Of a stretch of 64,000 nt of DNA, positions 28,209 to 37,574 are shown in pieces. Position numbers and translations under genes: made by a program. Source of the stretch: Microvirga puerhi (GTDB lineage: Bacteria > Pseudomonadota > Alphaproteobacteria > Rhizobiales > Beijerinckiaceae); assembly GCF_020089865.1 (NCBI RefSeq), contig NZ_JAIRBM010000010.1, forward strand, positions 62,502-126,501, written 5' to 3'. The notes beneath the pieces were generated by a model that saw nothing but the letters and a program-made list of their open reading frames with translations, did not search any database and had not been told where the DNA came from. Every line of letters begins with the position of its first letter. Position 1 is the first letter of the stretch.

Positions 28209-31200
28209 TTAGTGCGCCTCGTCCCAGTTCTGTGCGGCGCGCGCCTCGACGGCGAGCGGGACTTTTAGGGTCACGGCGGGGAAGGGGGCTTCGGTCATCA
28301 CGCGGGAGATCACCGGCAGGGTTGCCTCGATCTCCTCGTCTGGAGCCTCGAAGACGAGTTCGTCGTGGACTTGCAGAAGCATGCGGGCAGAAAGCCGTTC
28401 GGCCTTGAGCGCATCCTCCATGCGGACCATGGCCCGGCGGATGATGTCGGCCGCTGTGCCCTGAATCGGCGCATTGATGGCCTGCCGCTCGACGGCGGCG
28501 CGCTCGGACGGATTGCCGGACTTGATCTGCGGATAGTGGCAGACCCGTCCGAAAAGGGTCGTGACGTAGCCCTTCTCGCGCGTGGTCTTCTTGATGTCGT
28601 CCATATAGGCGCGGATGCCCGGAAAACGTTCGAAATACTGCTTGATGAAGGCGGCCGCTTCCGCATTCGGAATGCCGAGGCGCACCGCGAGGCCGAAGGC
28701 CGAGATGCCGTAGATGATGCCGAAATTGATCGTCTTCGCCTGCCGGCGCAGATCCGGCGTCATCTTGTCGAGGGGCACGCCGAACATGGCGGAGGCCGTC
28801 GCCGCGTGAATGTCCTGCCCCTTGGCAAAGGCGTCCTGCAATTGCGGGATATCGGCGATATGCGCGAGAATGCGCAGCTCGATTTGGCTGTAGTCGGCCG
28901 AGATGATCTTCGAGCCTTCCGGCGCCACGAAGGCCTTACGGATCTTGCGGCCTGCCTCCGTACGGATCGGGATGTTCTGAAGGTTCGGCTCGGATGAGGA
29001 CAGGCGGCCTGTTGTCGTCGCAGCCAGCGAGAAGGAGGTGTGCACCCGTTTGGTTTCCGGGTGCATGTGCTGCTGCAGGGTGTCCGTATAGGTCGATTTC
29101 AGCTTGGCGAGCTGGCGCCATTCGAGAATTTTCTCAGGCAGTACGTGCCCCGCCTGCGCCAGTTCGTCGAGCAGAGTCGCGGGCGTCGCCCATTGGCCAG
29201 ACGGCGTCTTCTTCGCGCCCGGCAGGCCCATTTTCCCGAAAAGAATGTCGCCGATCTGCTTCGGAGAGCCGAGTGCGAACTTCTCGCCCGCAATCTCGTG
29301 GATCTCATCCTCGAGCCGCGCGAGGCTTTGGGCGAAATCACCCGAAAGACGGCTGAGAATCTGGCGGTCGACGGCGATGCCGCGCATCTCCATGCGGGCG
29401 ATCACGTCGACCAGCGGCCGCTCCAGCGTCTCGTAGACGGTCGTGCGACGCTCCGCGGCAAGGCGCGGCTTCAATAGCTGCCACAGACGCAGGGTCACGT
29501 CCGCGTCCTCGGCCGCATAGGCCGTGGCCTTGGCAAGCTCGACCCGGTCGAAGCTCACCTTGTTGCGGCCCGTTCCGGCGACATCGCTGAAGCTGATCGG
29601 CGAATGGCCAAGATGGCGGCGCGAAAGCTCGTCCATACCGTGCGAGCCTTTGCCGGCGTCGAGCACGTAGGAGATCAGCATCGTGTCGTCGAGGGGCCTC
29701 AGATCGATGCCATAGCGCTTGAATACGACCCAGTCGTATTTCAGGTTCTGCCCGATCTTGAGGACGGACGGATCTTCCAGAAGCGGCTTAATGGCGGCAA
29801 GCGCATCGTTCAGGGGAATCTGTCCCGATACGAGACCGCCGCCGAACAGATCGGAATCGCTGCGGTGCTGGAGCGGGACATAGGCGGCCTTGCTCGGTTC
29901 CAGCGCCATCGAGAAGCCGACGAGATCCGCGAGATTGGCGTCAAGCGCACTCGTTTCCGTGTCGACGGCCAGAAAGCCCTGTGCGCGTGCCTGCTCGACC
30001 CATTCCTTCAAACGGTCGAGACTGGTGATCGTCTCATAGGCGTTGGTGTCGATCGCCTGCGACGAGGCCTCCGTCGCCCGCTTTCCTGACAGCTGCGACG
30101 GCGTGCCGAGGCCCTCGATAGGTTTGCGTTGAGCGCTGGTTTCCGGAAGGTCGAGACCGGCAAAGGGATCGACGTCGCCCGATACGGCAGCGCCCGCGGA
30201 GAAGGGAACCTCTTCCGCCACCGGAGCCGGGCCGCCGAAGCGCTGCCAGGTAATGGCTTCGCCTCCCGGCATAAGGCGCGGGCTCGGCTCGATCTGCGCT
30301 GGATCCACATCGTAGAGTTCTGCGACGCGCCGGGTCAGGGTGCTGAACTCCATCGCCTTGAGAAAGGCGACCAGCGCCTTCGGGTCGGGTTCCGGCAGGC
30401 GCAAGGAATCGAGCGCAACCGGCAGCGGCGCTTCGCAATCGAGAGTGACGAGCTTCTTCGAGAGACGGGCTGCTTCCGCGTTGTTGATCAGCGTCTCGCG
30501 GCGCTTCGGCTGCTTGATTTCGCTGGCCCGCGCCAGGAGTGTCTCCAGGTCGCCGTATTCCTTGATGAGCTGAGCCGCGGTCTTCAGGCCGATTCCAGGA
30601 ACGCCGGGAACGTTGTCCGAAGTGTCGCCCATGAGCGCCAGGACGTCGCCGATCTTCTCGGGAGGAATGCCTTCCCATTTCTCGGTGACGGCGGCAACGT
30701 CCAGGTTGCGTTCCGGACGATATCCGGGCTTGCCCTTGGAGCCCGATTCGAAGTCGTAGAACAGCACCAGCGGATCGACGAGCTGCATCAGGTCCTTGTC
30801 GGATGAGACGATCAGGACATTCGCGCCCCGTGCCTTGGCCTCCTGGGCATAGGTGGCGATAAGATCGTCCGCCTCGTAGCGAGCCTGCTCCACCGGTTCG
30901 AGGCCGAAGGCACGGATGGCCTCGCGCATGAGGGGCATCTGCACCTTCAGGTCTTCCGGTGCATCCGGGCGGTGGCCCTTGTAGTCCTCGTAGAGTTCCT
31001 TGCGGAACGAGCCTTCCGACTTGTCGAGCACGATGGCGAGATGCGTCGGCATGAAACCGGCGGCGCCGTCGCGGACGAACTGCAGGAGCTTCGACACGAA
31101 GAGCCGCACCGCACCGGTCGGCATTCCGTCCGAGATGCGGCTGTTGTACTTCGAGTCCTGGTTCATGGACTGGAAGTAGGCCCTGAAGATGAAGGACGAG

Positions 31201-31253
31201 CCGTCGACGAGGAAGACATGATCGCCGGCGGCGACGGGACGGGAGGAAGCCAT
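28209..31253 (-). CDS. polA: DNA polymerase I with active proofreading domain
   Basis: A 1014-residue three-domain enzyme for Okazaki-fragment maturation and repair. The 5'-3' exonuclease domain occupies about the first 290 residues (VFLVDGSSFIFRAY; SSDKDLMQLV; GIGLKTAAQL). The 3'-5' exonuclease keeps its first DxE (FLAVDTETSA), so proofreading is likely. The polymerase domain has motif A ADYSQIELRIL, motif B with KTINFGIIYG and motif C LQVHDELVFE. A proline- and glutamate-rich linker of about 100 residues between the exonuclease domains makes it longer than the E. coli enzyme (928). I chose ATG 31251-31253 for its family-like start; its ribosome site is weak and the frame is open to 31547. 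Confidence 0.96.
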   Translation of the reverse strand: MASSRPVAAGDHVFLVDGSSFIFRAYFQSMNQDSKYNSRISDGMPTGAVRLFVSKLLQFVRDGAAGFMPTHLAIVLDKSEGSFRKELYEDYKGHRPDAPEDLKVQMPLMREAIRAFGLEPVEQARYEADDLIATYAQEAKARGANVLIVSSDKDLMQLVDPLVLFYDFESGSKGKPGYRPERNLDVAAVTEKWEGIPPEKIGDVLALMGDTSDNVPGVPGIGLKTAAQLIKEYGDLETLLARASEIKQPKRRETLINNAEAARLSKKLVTLDCEAPLPVALDSLRLPEPDPKALVAFLKAMEFSTLTRRVAELYDVDPAQIEPSPRLMPGGEAITWQRFGGPAPVAEEVPFSAGAAVSGDVDPFAGLDLPETSAQRKPIEGLGTPSQLSGKRATEASSQAIDTNAYETITSLDRLKEWVEQARAQGFLAVDTETSALDANLADLVGFSMALEPSKAAYVPLQHRSDSDLFGGGLVSGQIPLNDALAAIKPLLEDPSVLKIGQNLKYDWVVFKRYGIDLRPLDDTMLISYVLDAGKGSHGMDELSRRHLGHSPISFSDVAGTGRNKVSFDRVELAKATAYAAEDADVTLRLWQLLKPRLAAERRTTVYETLERPLVDVIARMEMRGIAVDRQILSRLSGDFAQSLARLEDEIHEIAGEKFALGSPKQIGDILFGKMGLPGAKKTPSGQWATPATLLDELAQAGHVLPEKILEWRQLAKLKSTYTDTLQQHMHPETKRVHTSFSLAATTTGRLSSSEPNLQNIPIRTEAGRKIRKAFVAPEGSKIISADYSQIELRILAHIADIPQLQDAFAKGQDIHAATASAMFGVPLDKMTPDLRRQAKTINFGIIYGISAFGLAVRLGIPNAEAAAFIKQYFERFPGIRAYMDDIKKTTREKGYVTTLFGRVCHYPQIKSGNPSERAAVERQAINAPIQGTAADIIRRAMVRMEDALKAERLSARMLLQVHDELVFEAPDEEIEATLPVISRVMTEAPFPAVTLKVPLAVEARAAQNWDEAH

Positions 31254-31361
31254 TGGGTCTCGAAGGTAAGGAATTCTCGTAGGAGAGAAATAAGTGCTTC
31301 GCGATCCGAAAGCTACGGCCTCGATACCCGGCGGGCACTTTGTCCTCGTTCGAGGGCATCG

Positions 31362-31390
31362 AAAAGGCGGCTCGCAAGAGCCGCCTGGCA
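31362..31390 (-). terminator. Terminator of the isochorismatase-like gene
   Basis: On the minus strand GGCGGCTC and GAGCCGCC form an 8-bp stem with a TTGC loop, followed by TTTTC. It lies just after the stop codon of the hydrolase gene. Confidence 0.88.
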
Positions 31391-31395
31391 AAAAG

Positions 31396-31974
31396 TCATG
31401 CTGCAAGCGCGGCGATGATCTCCGCGGTCGAACGCACGCGCGCCACGCGGGGCAGAGTGTTGCGGACTGCGAAGTCGTGCAGTCCCTCCCCGATGCTGCT
31501 GGCGGCATCGTGCGCCACGAGCGTGGCATAGTTGAGCTGCCAGGCATCGCGCGCGGTCGTCTCGACGCCGAAATTGGTCATCAGCCCTCCGATGATCACA
31601 GTTCTAATTCCCCTCCGGCGCAGCTGGAGGTCGAGTTCGGTGCCGAAGAAGGCGCTCCACTGCCGTTTCGTGATCTGAATATCGGGTTTAAGGGCCGCGA
31701 TTTCGGCCGGAAAGGCGCTCCAGTCGGCGGGTAGCCCGCCTTCGGGAAGAATCATCGGCACGTCGGTCTCGCCCTGTGGCCTGTCCCGGTATCCGTCCGA
31801 GAAGCTTACATGTACGCGAACAAGGGTGCCGCCGGCCTGGGACAGGCGGGTCGCCAGCGTGGCGCTATTGGCAATGACCATCTCCCGGCTGTTCGGCGTC
31901 AGCGGCTGGCCGAGGGTGCCGTTCTGGACGTCGATGAGAATCAGGGCGGTGCTGCGGGGATCGAGCTTCAGCAT
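31396..31974 (-). CDS. Isochorismatase-like hydrolase without the catalytic cysteine
   Basis: A 192-residue protein of the isochorismatase fold. The first catalytic Asp is in ALILIDVQNG, and the Lys is in QITKRQWSAFFGTEL. The site that carries Cys in nicotinamidases reads GLMTNFGVETTARDA, with Gly in its place, so a thioester amidase mechanism is not possible. Vinyl-ether (isochorismate-type) hydrolysis needs only Asp and Lys and remains possible. It is divergent from a TetR gene that probably represses both. The ATG at 31972-31974 is preceded by GGAAAG. Confidence 0.85.
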   Translation of the reverse strand: MLKLDPRSTALILIDVQNGTLGQPLTPNSREMVIANSATLATRLSQAGGTLVRVHVSFSDGYRDRPQGETDVPMILPEGGLPADWSAFPAEIAALKPDIQITKRQWSAFFGTELDLQLRRRGIRTVIIGGLMTNFGVETTARDAWQLNYATLVAHDAASSIGEGLHDFAVRNTLPRVARVRSTAEIIAALAA

Positions 31975-32028
31975 GGGGGAGCTTTCCGGTATCGAAAGGA
32001 GGGAAGAGCCTTTCCGGGTCATTGCAAA

Positions 32029-32071
32029 ATATGAGGATAGGCTCACATTTGGATATATGAGGATGTCCTCA
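32029..32071. promoter_or_regulatory. Repeated operator-like sites between hydrolase and TetR genes
   Basis: ATATGAGGAT occurs at 32029-32038 and again at 32055-32064, 26 bp apart. The second copy is part of the palindrome TGAGGA-TG-TCCTCA (32058-32071), and the first is followed by GCTCACA as an imperfect partner. They cover the TetR start, so binding there would autorepress. Confidence 0.6.
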
Positions 32072-32683
32072 CAAAAGACAAGAGAGAAACCGCATCCCGA
32101 GGTGCGTTCGCCTCAGCGCCGTCGCGGCCGCGAGCGCGTGGCGGCGCTTCTGAGGGCTGGGGAGGAGATCTTCGCGGAAAAGGGCTTCGATGCCGCGACG
32201 ATGACGGAGATCGCCGCCCGGGCAGGGGCTTCCATCGGCTCGCTCTACCAGTTCTTTCCCACCAAGGAGCTTCTAGCCGACACGCTCCAGGACGTGAACG
32301 GCGATGCGCTCTCCCGGATGCTCGACGCCTTGGAGGAGGCTGCGAAGGGCGCGAAACCCGCAACGCTGGTGGACAGGCTCTTCCGGGACCTCTCCGCTTT
32401 CCTCGAGGCCCATCCTGCTTTCGCGGTCCTGTCCGACCGGCCAGCCGCCGACAAGGCCAAGAAGGCCGAACGGCGGCAGCGCATGCGGGGCCAGATCGCC
32501 GCGCTTCTTGTCGCCATGGATCCGCCCCTGTCGCGCGAGCGCGCGGAACGGATGGCGGTGATCGTCCTTCATCTGATGCGCATCTCGGTCGCCATCAGCG
32601 GCGAGGCGGAATTGGCGATCCGAGAGGACGTCCTGAGTGATCTGCGCAGGATGCTGATCCGTCAGATCGAAGAAGAGAGCTGA
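32057..32683 (+). CDS. TetR-family transcriptional repressor
   Basis: A regulator of about 208 residues. The N-terminal helix-turn-helix reads GFDAATMTEIAARAGASIG followed by SLYQFFPTKEL, a clear TetR signature; the C-terminal half is a variable ligand-binding helical domain. The basic first 25 residues (with PQRRRGRERV) are an unusual extension before the first helix. The start could be ATG 32057 or ATG 32063; neither has a strong ribosome site. It is divergent from the isochorismatase-like hydrolase, its most likely target, and ends 6 bp from the converging ROK gene. Confidence 0.88.
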   Translation: MRMSSQKTREKPHPEVRSPQRRRGRERVAALLRAGEEIFAEKGFDAATMTEIAARAGASIGSLYQFFPTKELLADTLQDVNGDALSRMLDALEEAAKGAKPATLVDRLFRDLSAFLEAHPAFAVLSDRPAADKAKKAERRQRMRGQIAALLVAMDPPLSRERAERMAVIVLHLMRISVAISGEAELAIREDVLSDLRRMLIRQIEEES

Positions 32684-32689
32684 CGCTCC

Positions 32690-33928
32690 TCACGCCGCCT
32701 TCAACCGGGCGAGGTCGAGATCGAGTTCGCGCAGGGCCTGCATGACGACGCCCTCCGTGAGAAGATCCATGGACGATTCCACAACTTGGATCGTCGTGAG
32801 GGACCGCAGAGCCGGAATGGTCTGGACCTCCAGCGCCGCCTCGAAGGAGGGACGCAAAAGATCCATGGCGCGAGTGCCGGGGCCGCAGAGGACGATATGA
32901 TCCGGTTCGAGGGTCTGGATCAGGATGCTCGCTGCATCGCCCAGCACCTCGCCTGCTTCCCGGAAGAGCTGGAGCAGGGCTGCGTCCCCGCCACGGGCCT
33001 GGGTCACGAGGGCGCCCATGGCCTCCTCGCTGGGGATGAGGATGGTTGGGGCAGGGCGGTGGTCGATAAGCTGCGCATCGCGGTGCAGGGCGTAGTCTGC
33101 CAGGAAAGCCTCGATGCAGCCGCGTCCGCCGCAGCGGCATTGCGGGCCGCCACGCCGCAGGCGCACATGTCCGAATTCGCTGCCGCCAGAGCGTGCTCCG
33201 CGATAAAGCTCGCCCTGAAGAAGGAACCCGAGGCCGACGCCGTCGCCGATCATTAGGCAGGCGGTCCTGCCGACGCGCAGCGCCGGGTCGTGCTGGGCGA
33301 TGGCGAACGCCATGGCGCTCGCATCGTTTTCGATCAGGACGGGCTTTCCGAGGCGCTCGCCGAGGCCGCTGGCCAGGGGAAGATCGCGCGTGCCGAGAAC
33401 GGGACTCCAGGCGACGATTCCATCGCGTGTATCCACATATCCCTGGCAGGCGAGCCCGATCGCCTTCACATCCGGCGCTCCCGTATCGCGGGCGAATGTG
33501 GTGATCGTTTCGGCCAGCACGTCCAGAAGTGCATCCGCCTCGAGATTGCGCAAAGGGTATTCGATGTGCCGGCTGGAACGGTTGCGGCCGGCGCTGTCCA
33601 CGAGCCGCAGCTCGATCCGGTTAAAGCCGGTCCAGACACCGATCACCGACCCGAGCGTTTCGGCAAAAAACAGGCGGACCTTGGGGCGCCCGCGGATCAG
33701 GCCGGGCAGGGTATCGCCCCCTTCCTCCGCCACGAGGACGCCTTCGTCCAGGAGGCTTGCAGTGAGTTCCGATACGCTGGCTGGGCTCATGCCGAGGTGC
33801 TGCCCGATCTCGACGCGCGCCAACGGGCCCTCCCGGCGCAGGGTATCGAGCAGCCGCCGCCGGGCGATCTCGCGAGGGGACAGGGAAGTGATCGACATGG
33901 AATCCATATTTATTCGCTCGTCGAACAA
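32690..33928 (-). CDS. ROK-family repressor, probably for the xylose genes
   Basis: A 412-residue XylR/NagC-type regulator. The N-terminal winged helix-turn-helix (ARVEIGQHLGMSPASVSELT) occupies about residues 35-60, and a sugar-kinase-like domain follows with the zinc-binding cysteine cluster GPQCRCGGRGCIEAF. ROK repressors bind a sugar and release DNA. It is divergent from xylF, so D-xylose is the probable inducer. The longest start is a TTG at 33926-33928 with GGAG 5 nt upstream; ATGs at 33905-33907 and 33896-33898 are alternatives. Confidence 0.9.
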   Translation of the reverse strand: MFDERINMDSMSITSLSPREIARRRLLDTLRREGPLARVEIGQHLGMSPASVSELTASLLDEGVLVAEEGGDTLPGLIRGRPKVRLFFAETLGSVIGVWTGFNRIELRLVDSAGRNRSSRHIEYPLRNLEADALLDVLAETITTFARDTGAPDVKAIGLACQGYVDTRDGIVAWSPVLGTRDLPLASGLGERLGKPVLIENDASAMAFAIAQHDPALRVGRTACLMIGDGVGLGFLLQGELYRGARSGGSEFGHVRLRRGGPQCRCGGRGCIEAFLADYALHRDAQLIDHRPAPTILIPSEEAMGALVTQARGGDAALLQLFREAGEVLGDAASILIQTLEPDHIVLCGPGTRAMDLLRPSFEAALEVQTIPALRSLTTIQVVESSMDLLTEGVVMQALRELDLDLARLKAA

Positions 33929-34133
33929 AACAACTCCAAAAAGAAACTGCTTCGACCAAATGATGAGGTCTTGGCCGCTTGAAAGGCGAAATGAACGGGA
34001 TAATTATTTTCTTGCTCGAAAAATACACGTGGCGGGCATGAGCTTGAGAAGCTGGCCTTGGGCATCCTGAGGTGGGCGGCTCGCCATGACAAAGAGGGCG
34101 TTGCGGAGACCGCTCTGCCCCAGGAGGAAACCG
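33929..34133. promoter_or_regulatory. Divergent control region of the ROK repressor and xylF
   Basis: A 205-bp AT-rich stretch between divergent genes. TCGAACAAA at 33921-33929 and TCGACCAAA at 33952-33960 are 31 bp apart, and ATTTTC-TTGCTC-GAAAAAT is an imperfect inverted repeat near 34010. Either could be the ROK operator; I cannot choose. Confidence 0.4.
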
Positions 34134-35180
34134 ATGTTGTCCAAGAAGCATCTACTCGTCAGCTTGGCCGCGCTTGCCCTGTCAGCAAATGCAGCCCTCG
34201 CGCAGGGCAAAGGCCCGGTGGTCGGCGTCAGCTGGTCGAACTTCCAGGAAGAGCGCTGGAAGACCGACGAAGCCGCGATCAAGGCTGCGGTCGAAAAGGC
34301 CGGCGGCACCTACGTGTCGGCCGATGCCCAATCATCGCCCGCCAAGCAGCTGACCGATATCGAGAGTCTGATCGCCCGTGGTGCCAAGGCGCTGATCGTG
34401 CTGGCGCAGGATGCGGATGCCGTCCGCCCGGCCGTTGAGAAAGCTGTGGCTGAGGGTATTCCGATTGTCGGCTACGACCGTCTCATCGAAATTCCGCAGG
34501 TCTTCTATCTGACCTTCGACAACGTGGAAGTCGGTCGTCTGCAGGCCCGCGAGGTGCTGAAGGTGAAGCCCGAAGGTAATTACGTCTTCATCAAGGGCTC
34601 CGGCGCCGATCCAAACGCCAATTTCCTATTCCAGGGCTCCATGGAAGTGCTCAAGCCCGCCATTGACGCCGGCAAGATCAAGAATGTCGGCGAGGCCTAT
34701 ACCGACGGCTGGCTTCCGGCCAACGCGCAGCGGAACATGGAGCAGTTCCTGACCAAGAATAACAACAAGGTCGATGCGGTCGTGGCCGCCAACGATGGCA
34801 CGGCCGGCGGTTCCATCGCGGCGTTGGCCGCACAGGGCCTTGCCGGTTCCGTGCCGGTCTCTGGCCAGGATGCGGACAAGGCGGCGCTCAACCGCGTCGC
34901 ACTTGGCACGCAGACGGTGTCCGTGTTCAAGGATGCTCGTGAGCTTGGTCGCAACGCGGCGGAAATCGCCGTGCAGCTGGCTGGCGGCAAGAAGCTGAAC
35001 GAGATCCAGGGCTCGACCTCGTGGAACCTCGGCCCGAAGAAGCAGAACATGACGGCGATCTTCCTTAAGCCGGTTGCGATCACGAAGGATAATCTCGACG
35101 TGGTCGTCAATGCCGGCTGGGTGACGAAGGACGTCGTGTGCCAGGGCGTGAAGCCCGGTTCCGTGAAGGTCTGCAACTGA
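34134..35180 (+). CDS. xylF: D-xylose ABC transporter, periplasmic binding protein
   Basis: A 348-residue exported protein. A signal peptide ends at S-A-N-A-A-L-A-Q. The mature part is a pentose-type binding protein with strong likeness to E. coli XylF along its length: [51 protein letters not shown] and VSGQDAD. It captures xylose in the periplasm for XylH/XylG. ATG 34134 is preceded by AGGAGGAAACCG. Two hairpins follow the stop, which may leave more binding protein than permease mRNA, as is common for such operons. Confidence 0.93.
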   Translation: MLSKKHLLVSLAALALSANAALAQGKGPVVGVSWSNFQEERWKTDEAAIKAAVEKAGGTYVSADAQSSPAKQLTDIESLIARGAKALIVLAQDADAVRPAVEKAVAEGIPIVGYDRLIEIPQVFYLTFDNVEVGRLQAREVLKVKPEGNYVFIKGSGADPNANFLFQGSMEVLKPAIDAGKIKNVGEAYTDGWLPANAQRNMEQFLTKNNNKVDAVVAANDGTAGGSIAALAAQGLAGSVPVSGQDADKAALNRVALGTQTVSVFKDARELGRNAAEIAVQLAGGKKLNEIQGSTSWNLGPKKQNMTAIFLKPVAITKDNLDVVVNAGWVTKDVVCQGVKPGSVKVCN

Positions 35181-35194
35181 TCCGACCGACCGTT

Positions 35195-35262
35195 CCGGGT
35201 CGACGCCCTTTGAGCGCGACCCGGATCTCCACACATGACCGCTGCACCTCACGTGCAGCGGT
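35195..35262 (+). promoter_or_regulatory. Two intercistronic hairpins between xylF and xylH
   Basis: CCGGGTCG pairs with CGACCCGG (35195-35224), and ACCGCTGCAC pairs with GTGCAGCGGT around CTCAC (35238-35262). There is no T-run, so they may protect the xylF transcript or partly stop transcription. Confidence 0.65.
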
Positions 35263-35375
35263 TGCCGTTGCGCCCTATTCTGCTCCGTTGGCAGCGATAG
35301 GTTCTGGCATGCCGACCAGCATGCCGGAACGACGACAGGGGCCTCGGACGACATTTGCATGAAGCGAACGATGTC

Positions 35376-36677
35376 ATGACAACACCCGCCACGACGACGG
35401 TTCCGCCCCGGAGCCCCGCCACGGAAGGATCGCTCCTTTCGAAACTGGAAATCGATGTCCGCATGCTCGGCATGCTGGGGGCGCTCGCAGTCATCTGGAT
35501 CGGGTTCGACATTCTCTCCGGCGGCCTCTTCCTCACGCCGCGCAATCTCTGGAATCTGTCGGTGCAGACCGCGTCCATCGCCGTCATGTCGACCGGCATG
35601 GTGCTGATCATCGTTACCCGCAATATCGATCTTTCCGTCGGTGCGATTCTGGGCCTGGTCGGCATGATCGTCGGCGTGGTGCAGGTGCAGTGGCTCCCCG
35701 GCTGGCTCGGCTTCGAGCACTGGCTGACGGCGCCGCTCGCCGTTCTTCTCGCCGTTATCATCGGCGGCGCCATCGGGCTCTTCCAAGGCTGGCTCATCGC
35801 CTATCTCGGCATTCCCTCCTTCATCGTGACCCTGGGCGGCCTACTGGTCTGGCGCGGCGCGGCCTGGTGGGTCACGGCGGGCCAGACCATTGCGCCTATG
35901 GACACGCGCTTCAAGGCGCTGGGCGGCGGAGTCGAAGGCGCGCTTGGTGCAACGGCGACCTGGATCATCGCCTGCATCGCCAGTGGGCTGATCGTGGTGG
36001 CTCTGGGGTTTGCGCGCCGCCAGCGCATTCGGTTCGGCTTTCCGGTGCGCCCGGTCTGGGCCGATGGCGTGATCGCGGTTCTTGCCTGCGGCGCGGTGCT
36101 CGGCGCCGCGGCGATTGTCAACTCCTATCCCCTGCCGGTCGGGATCGCACGGAGCTGGGCGGAAGCCAACGGCATCGCATGGCCCGAAGGCGGTCTGTTC
36201 ATTCCTCATGGTGTCGCGCTGCCCGTTCTGATCGCGGTTGTCGTCGGCCTCGTCATGACGTTCCTGGCAAAGCGCCTGCGCTTCGGCCGCTATGTCTTCG
36301 CCATCGGCGGAAATCCGGAAGCGGCAGAGCTCTCCGGCATCAACACACGCTGGACGCTCATGAAAGTGTTCGGCCTCATGGGCCTGCTTTGCGGCATCTC
36401 CGCCTGTATCTCGACGGCACGCCTCAACGCCGCGACCAACGCGGCCGGTACGCTCGATGAGCTCTACGTCATCGCCTCCGCAGTGATCGGCGGCACATCG
36501 CTGGCGGGCGGCATCGGCACGATCGCCGGCGCCATGCTCGGTGCCCTCGTGATGCAGTCGCTGCAATCGGGCATGGTGCTGCTCGGGGTCGACACGCCGC
36601 TGCAGAACATCGTGGTCGGCGCCGTTTTGGTGCTGGCGGTTTGGGTCGACGGCCTCTATCGCCGTCGCATCAAGTAA
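35376..36677 (+). CDS. xylH: D-xylose ABC transporter, permease
   Basis: A 433-residue inner-membrane permease of the ribose/xylose branch with about 10-12 hydrophobic stretches. The signature loops are [13 protein letters not shown] near residue 90, [18 protein letters not shown] near 150 and the EAA-like segment [17 protein letters not shown] near 320. The central insert of about 100 residues is typical for XylH rather than RbsC. ATG 35376 gives a short polar N-terminus before the first span; a TTG 21 bp upstream is in frame. The ribosome site is weak and a 195-bp gap separates it from xylF. Confidence 0.92.
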   Translation: MTTPATTTVPPRSPATEGSLLSKLEIDVRMLGMLGALAVIWIGFDILSGGLFLTPRNLWNLSVQTASIAVMSTGMVLIIVTRNIDLSVGAILGLVGMIVGVVQVQWLPGWLGFEHWLTAPLAVLLAVIIGGAIGLFQGWLIAYLGIPSFIVTLGGLLVWRGAAWWVTAGQTIAPMDTRFKALGGGVEGALGATATWIIACIASGLIVVALGFARRQRIRFGFPVRPVWADGVIAVLACGAVLGAAAIVNSYPLPVGIARSWAEANGIAWPEGGLFIPHGVALPVLIAVVVGLVMTFLAKRLRFGRYVFAIGGNPEAAELSGINTRWTLMKVFGLMGLLCGISACISTARLNAATNAAGTLDELYVIASAVIGGTSLAGGIGTIAGAMLGALVMQSLQSGMVLLGVDTPLQNIVVGAVLVLAVWVDGLYRRRIK

Positions 36678-36688
36678 GGGATCGCATC

Positions 36689-37468
36689 ATGGCAACCAAC
36701 GATACGGCCCCGCTTGTCGAGATGCGCAACATCTCCATCGCATTCGGCGGCATCAAGGCGGTGGATGGTGTCTCTGTCGATCTTCGCCCCGGTGAAGTGG
36801 TCGGGCTTCTCGGCCATAACGGCGCGGGCAAGTCGACGCTCATCAAGATCCTGTCCGGCGCCTATCGGCCGGATGCAGGGGAGATCTATGTCAACGGCGC
36901 GCATGCGGATATCGCATCGCCGCGCGACGCCAAGCGCTATGGGATCGAGACGATCTACCAGACCCTCGCACTGGCCGACAACATCGATGCAGCCGGCAAT
37001 ATCTTCCTCGGCCGCGAGGTGTTGACATCCTACGGAACACTCGACGATGCCACCATGGAATCGGAAACGCGCAAGGTGATGGCGCGGCTCAACCCGCATT
37101 TCCGTCGCTTCAAGGAGCCGGTGAAGGCACTTTCCGGCGGCCAGCGCCAGTCCGTCGCTATCGCCCGCGCGATCTATTTCAATGCACGCGTTCTGATCAT
37201 GGACGAGCCCACCGCAGCTCTCGGCCCGGCTGAGACACAGCAGGTGGCGGATCTCGTGTTGCAGCTGAAGAAGGAAGGTATCGGGATCTTCCTCATCAGC
37301 CACGACATTCATGACGTGTTCGGTCTCGCCGACCGCGTCAGCGTGATGAAGAACGGCAAGCTCGTCGGCTCGGCGAATGTCACCGACGTGACACAGGACG
37401 AAGTGCTCGGCATGATCATCCTCGGCAAATGCCCGCCTGGCGCAACGCCGGGGCCGGGCGCGAGCTAG
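36689..37468 (+). CDS. xylG: D-xylose ABC transporter, single-domain ATPase
   Basis: A 259-residue ATPase with one nucleotide-binding domain: Walker [11 protein letters not shown] near residue 45, signature [14 protein letters not shown], Walker [12 protein letters not shown] and switch HD in [11 protein letters not shown]. coli XylG has two such domains and about 513 residues; single-domain versions occur in alphaproteobacteria, where the ATPase would act as a homodimer. ATG 36689 has AAGTAAGGG upstream and follows xylH by 11 bp. Confidence 0.93.
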   Translation: MATNDTAPLVEMRNISIAFGGIKAVDGVSVDLRPGEVVGLLGHNGAGKSTLIKILSGAYRPDAGEIYVNGAHADIASPRDAKRYGIETIYQTLALADNIDAAGNIFLGREVLTSYGTLDDATMESETRKVMARLNPHFRRFKEPVKALSGGQRQSVAIARAIYFNARVLIMDEPTAALGPAETQQVADLVLQLKKEGIGIFLISHDIHDVFGLADRVSVMKNGKLVGSANVTDVTQDEVLGMIILGKCPPGATPGPGAS

Positions 37469-37574
37469 TGGCATTCGCGACTTTCCATGGCATTGTCGGC
37501 TCGTCCGCACGACCCTAGTTCCTGCGGCCTGAGACCTCTGACGACAGAACGCAGCAAGATTCGAAACGGACATC

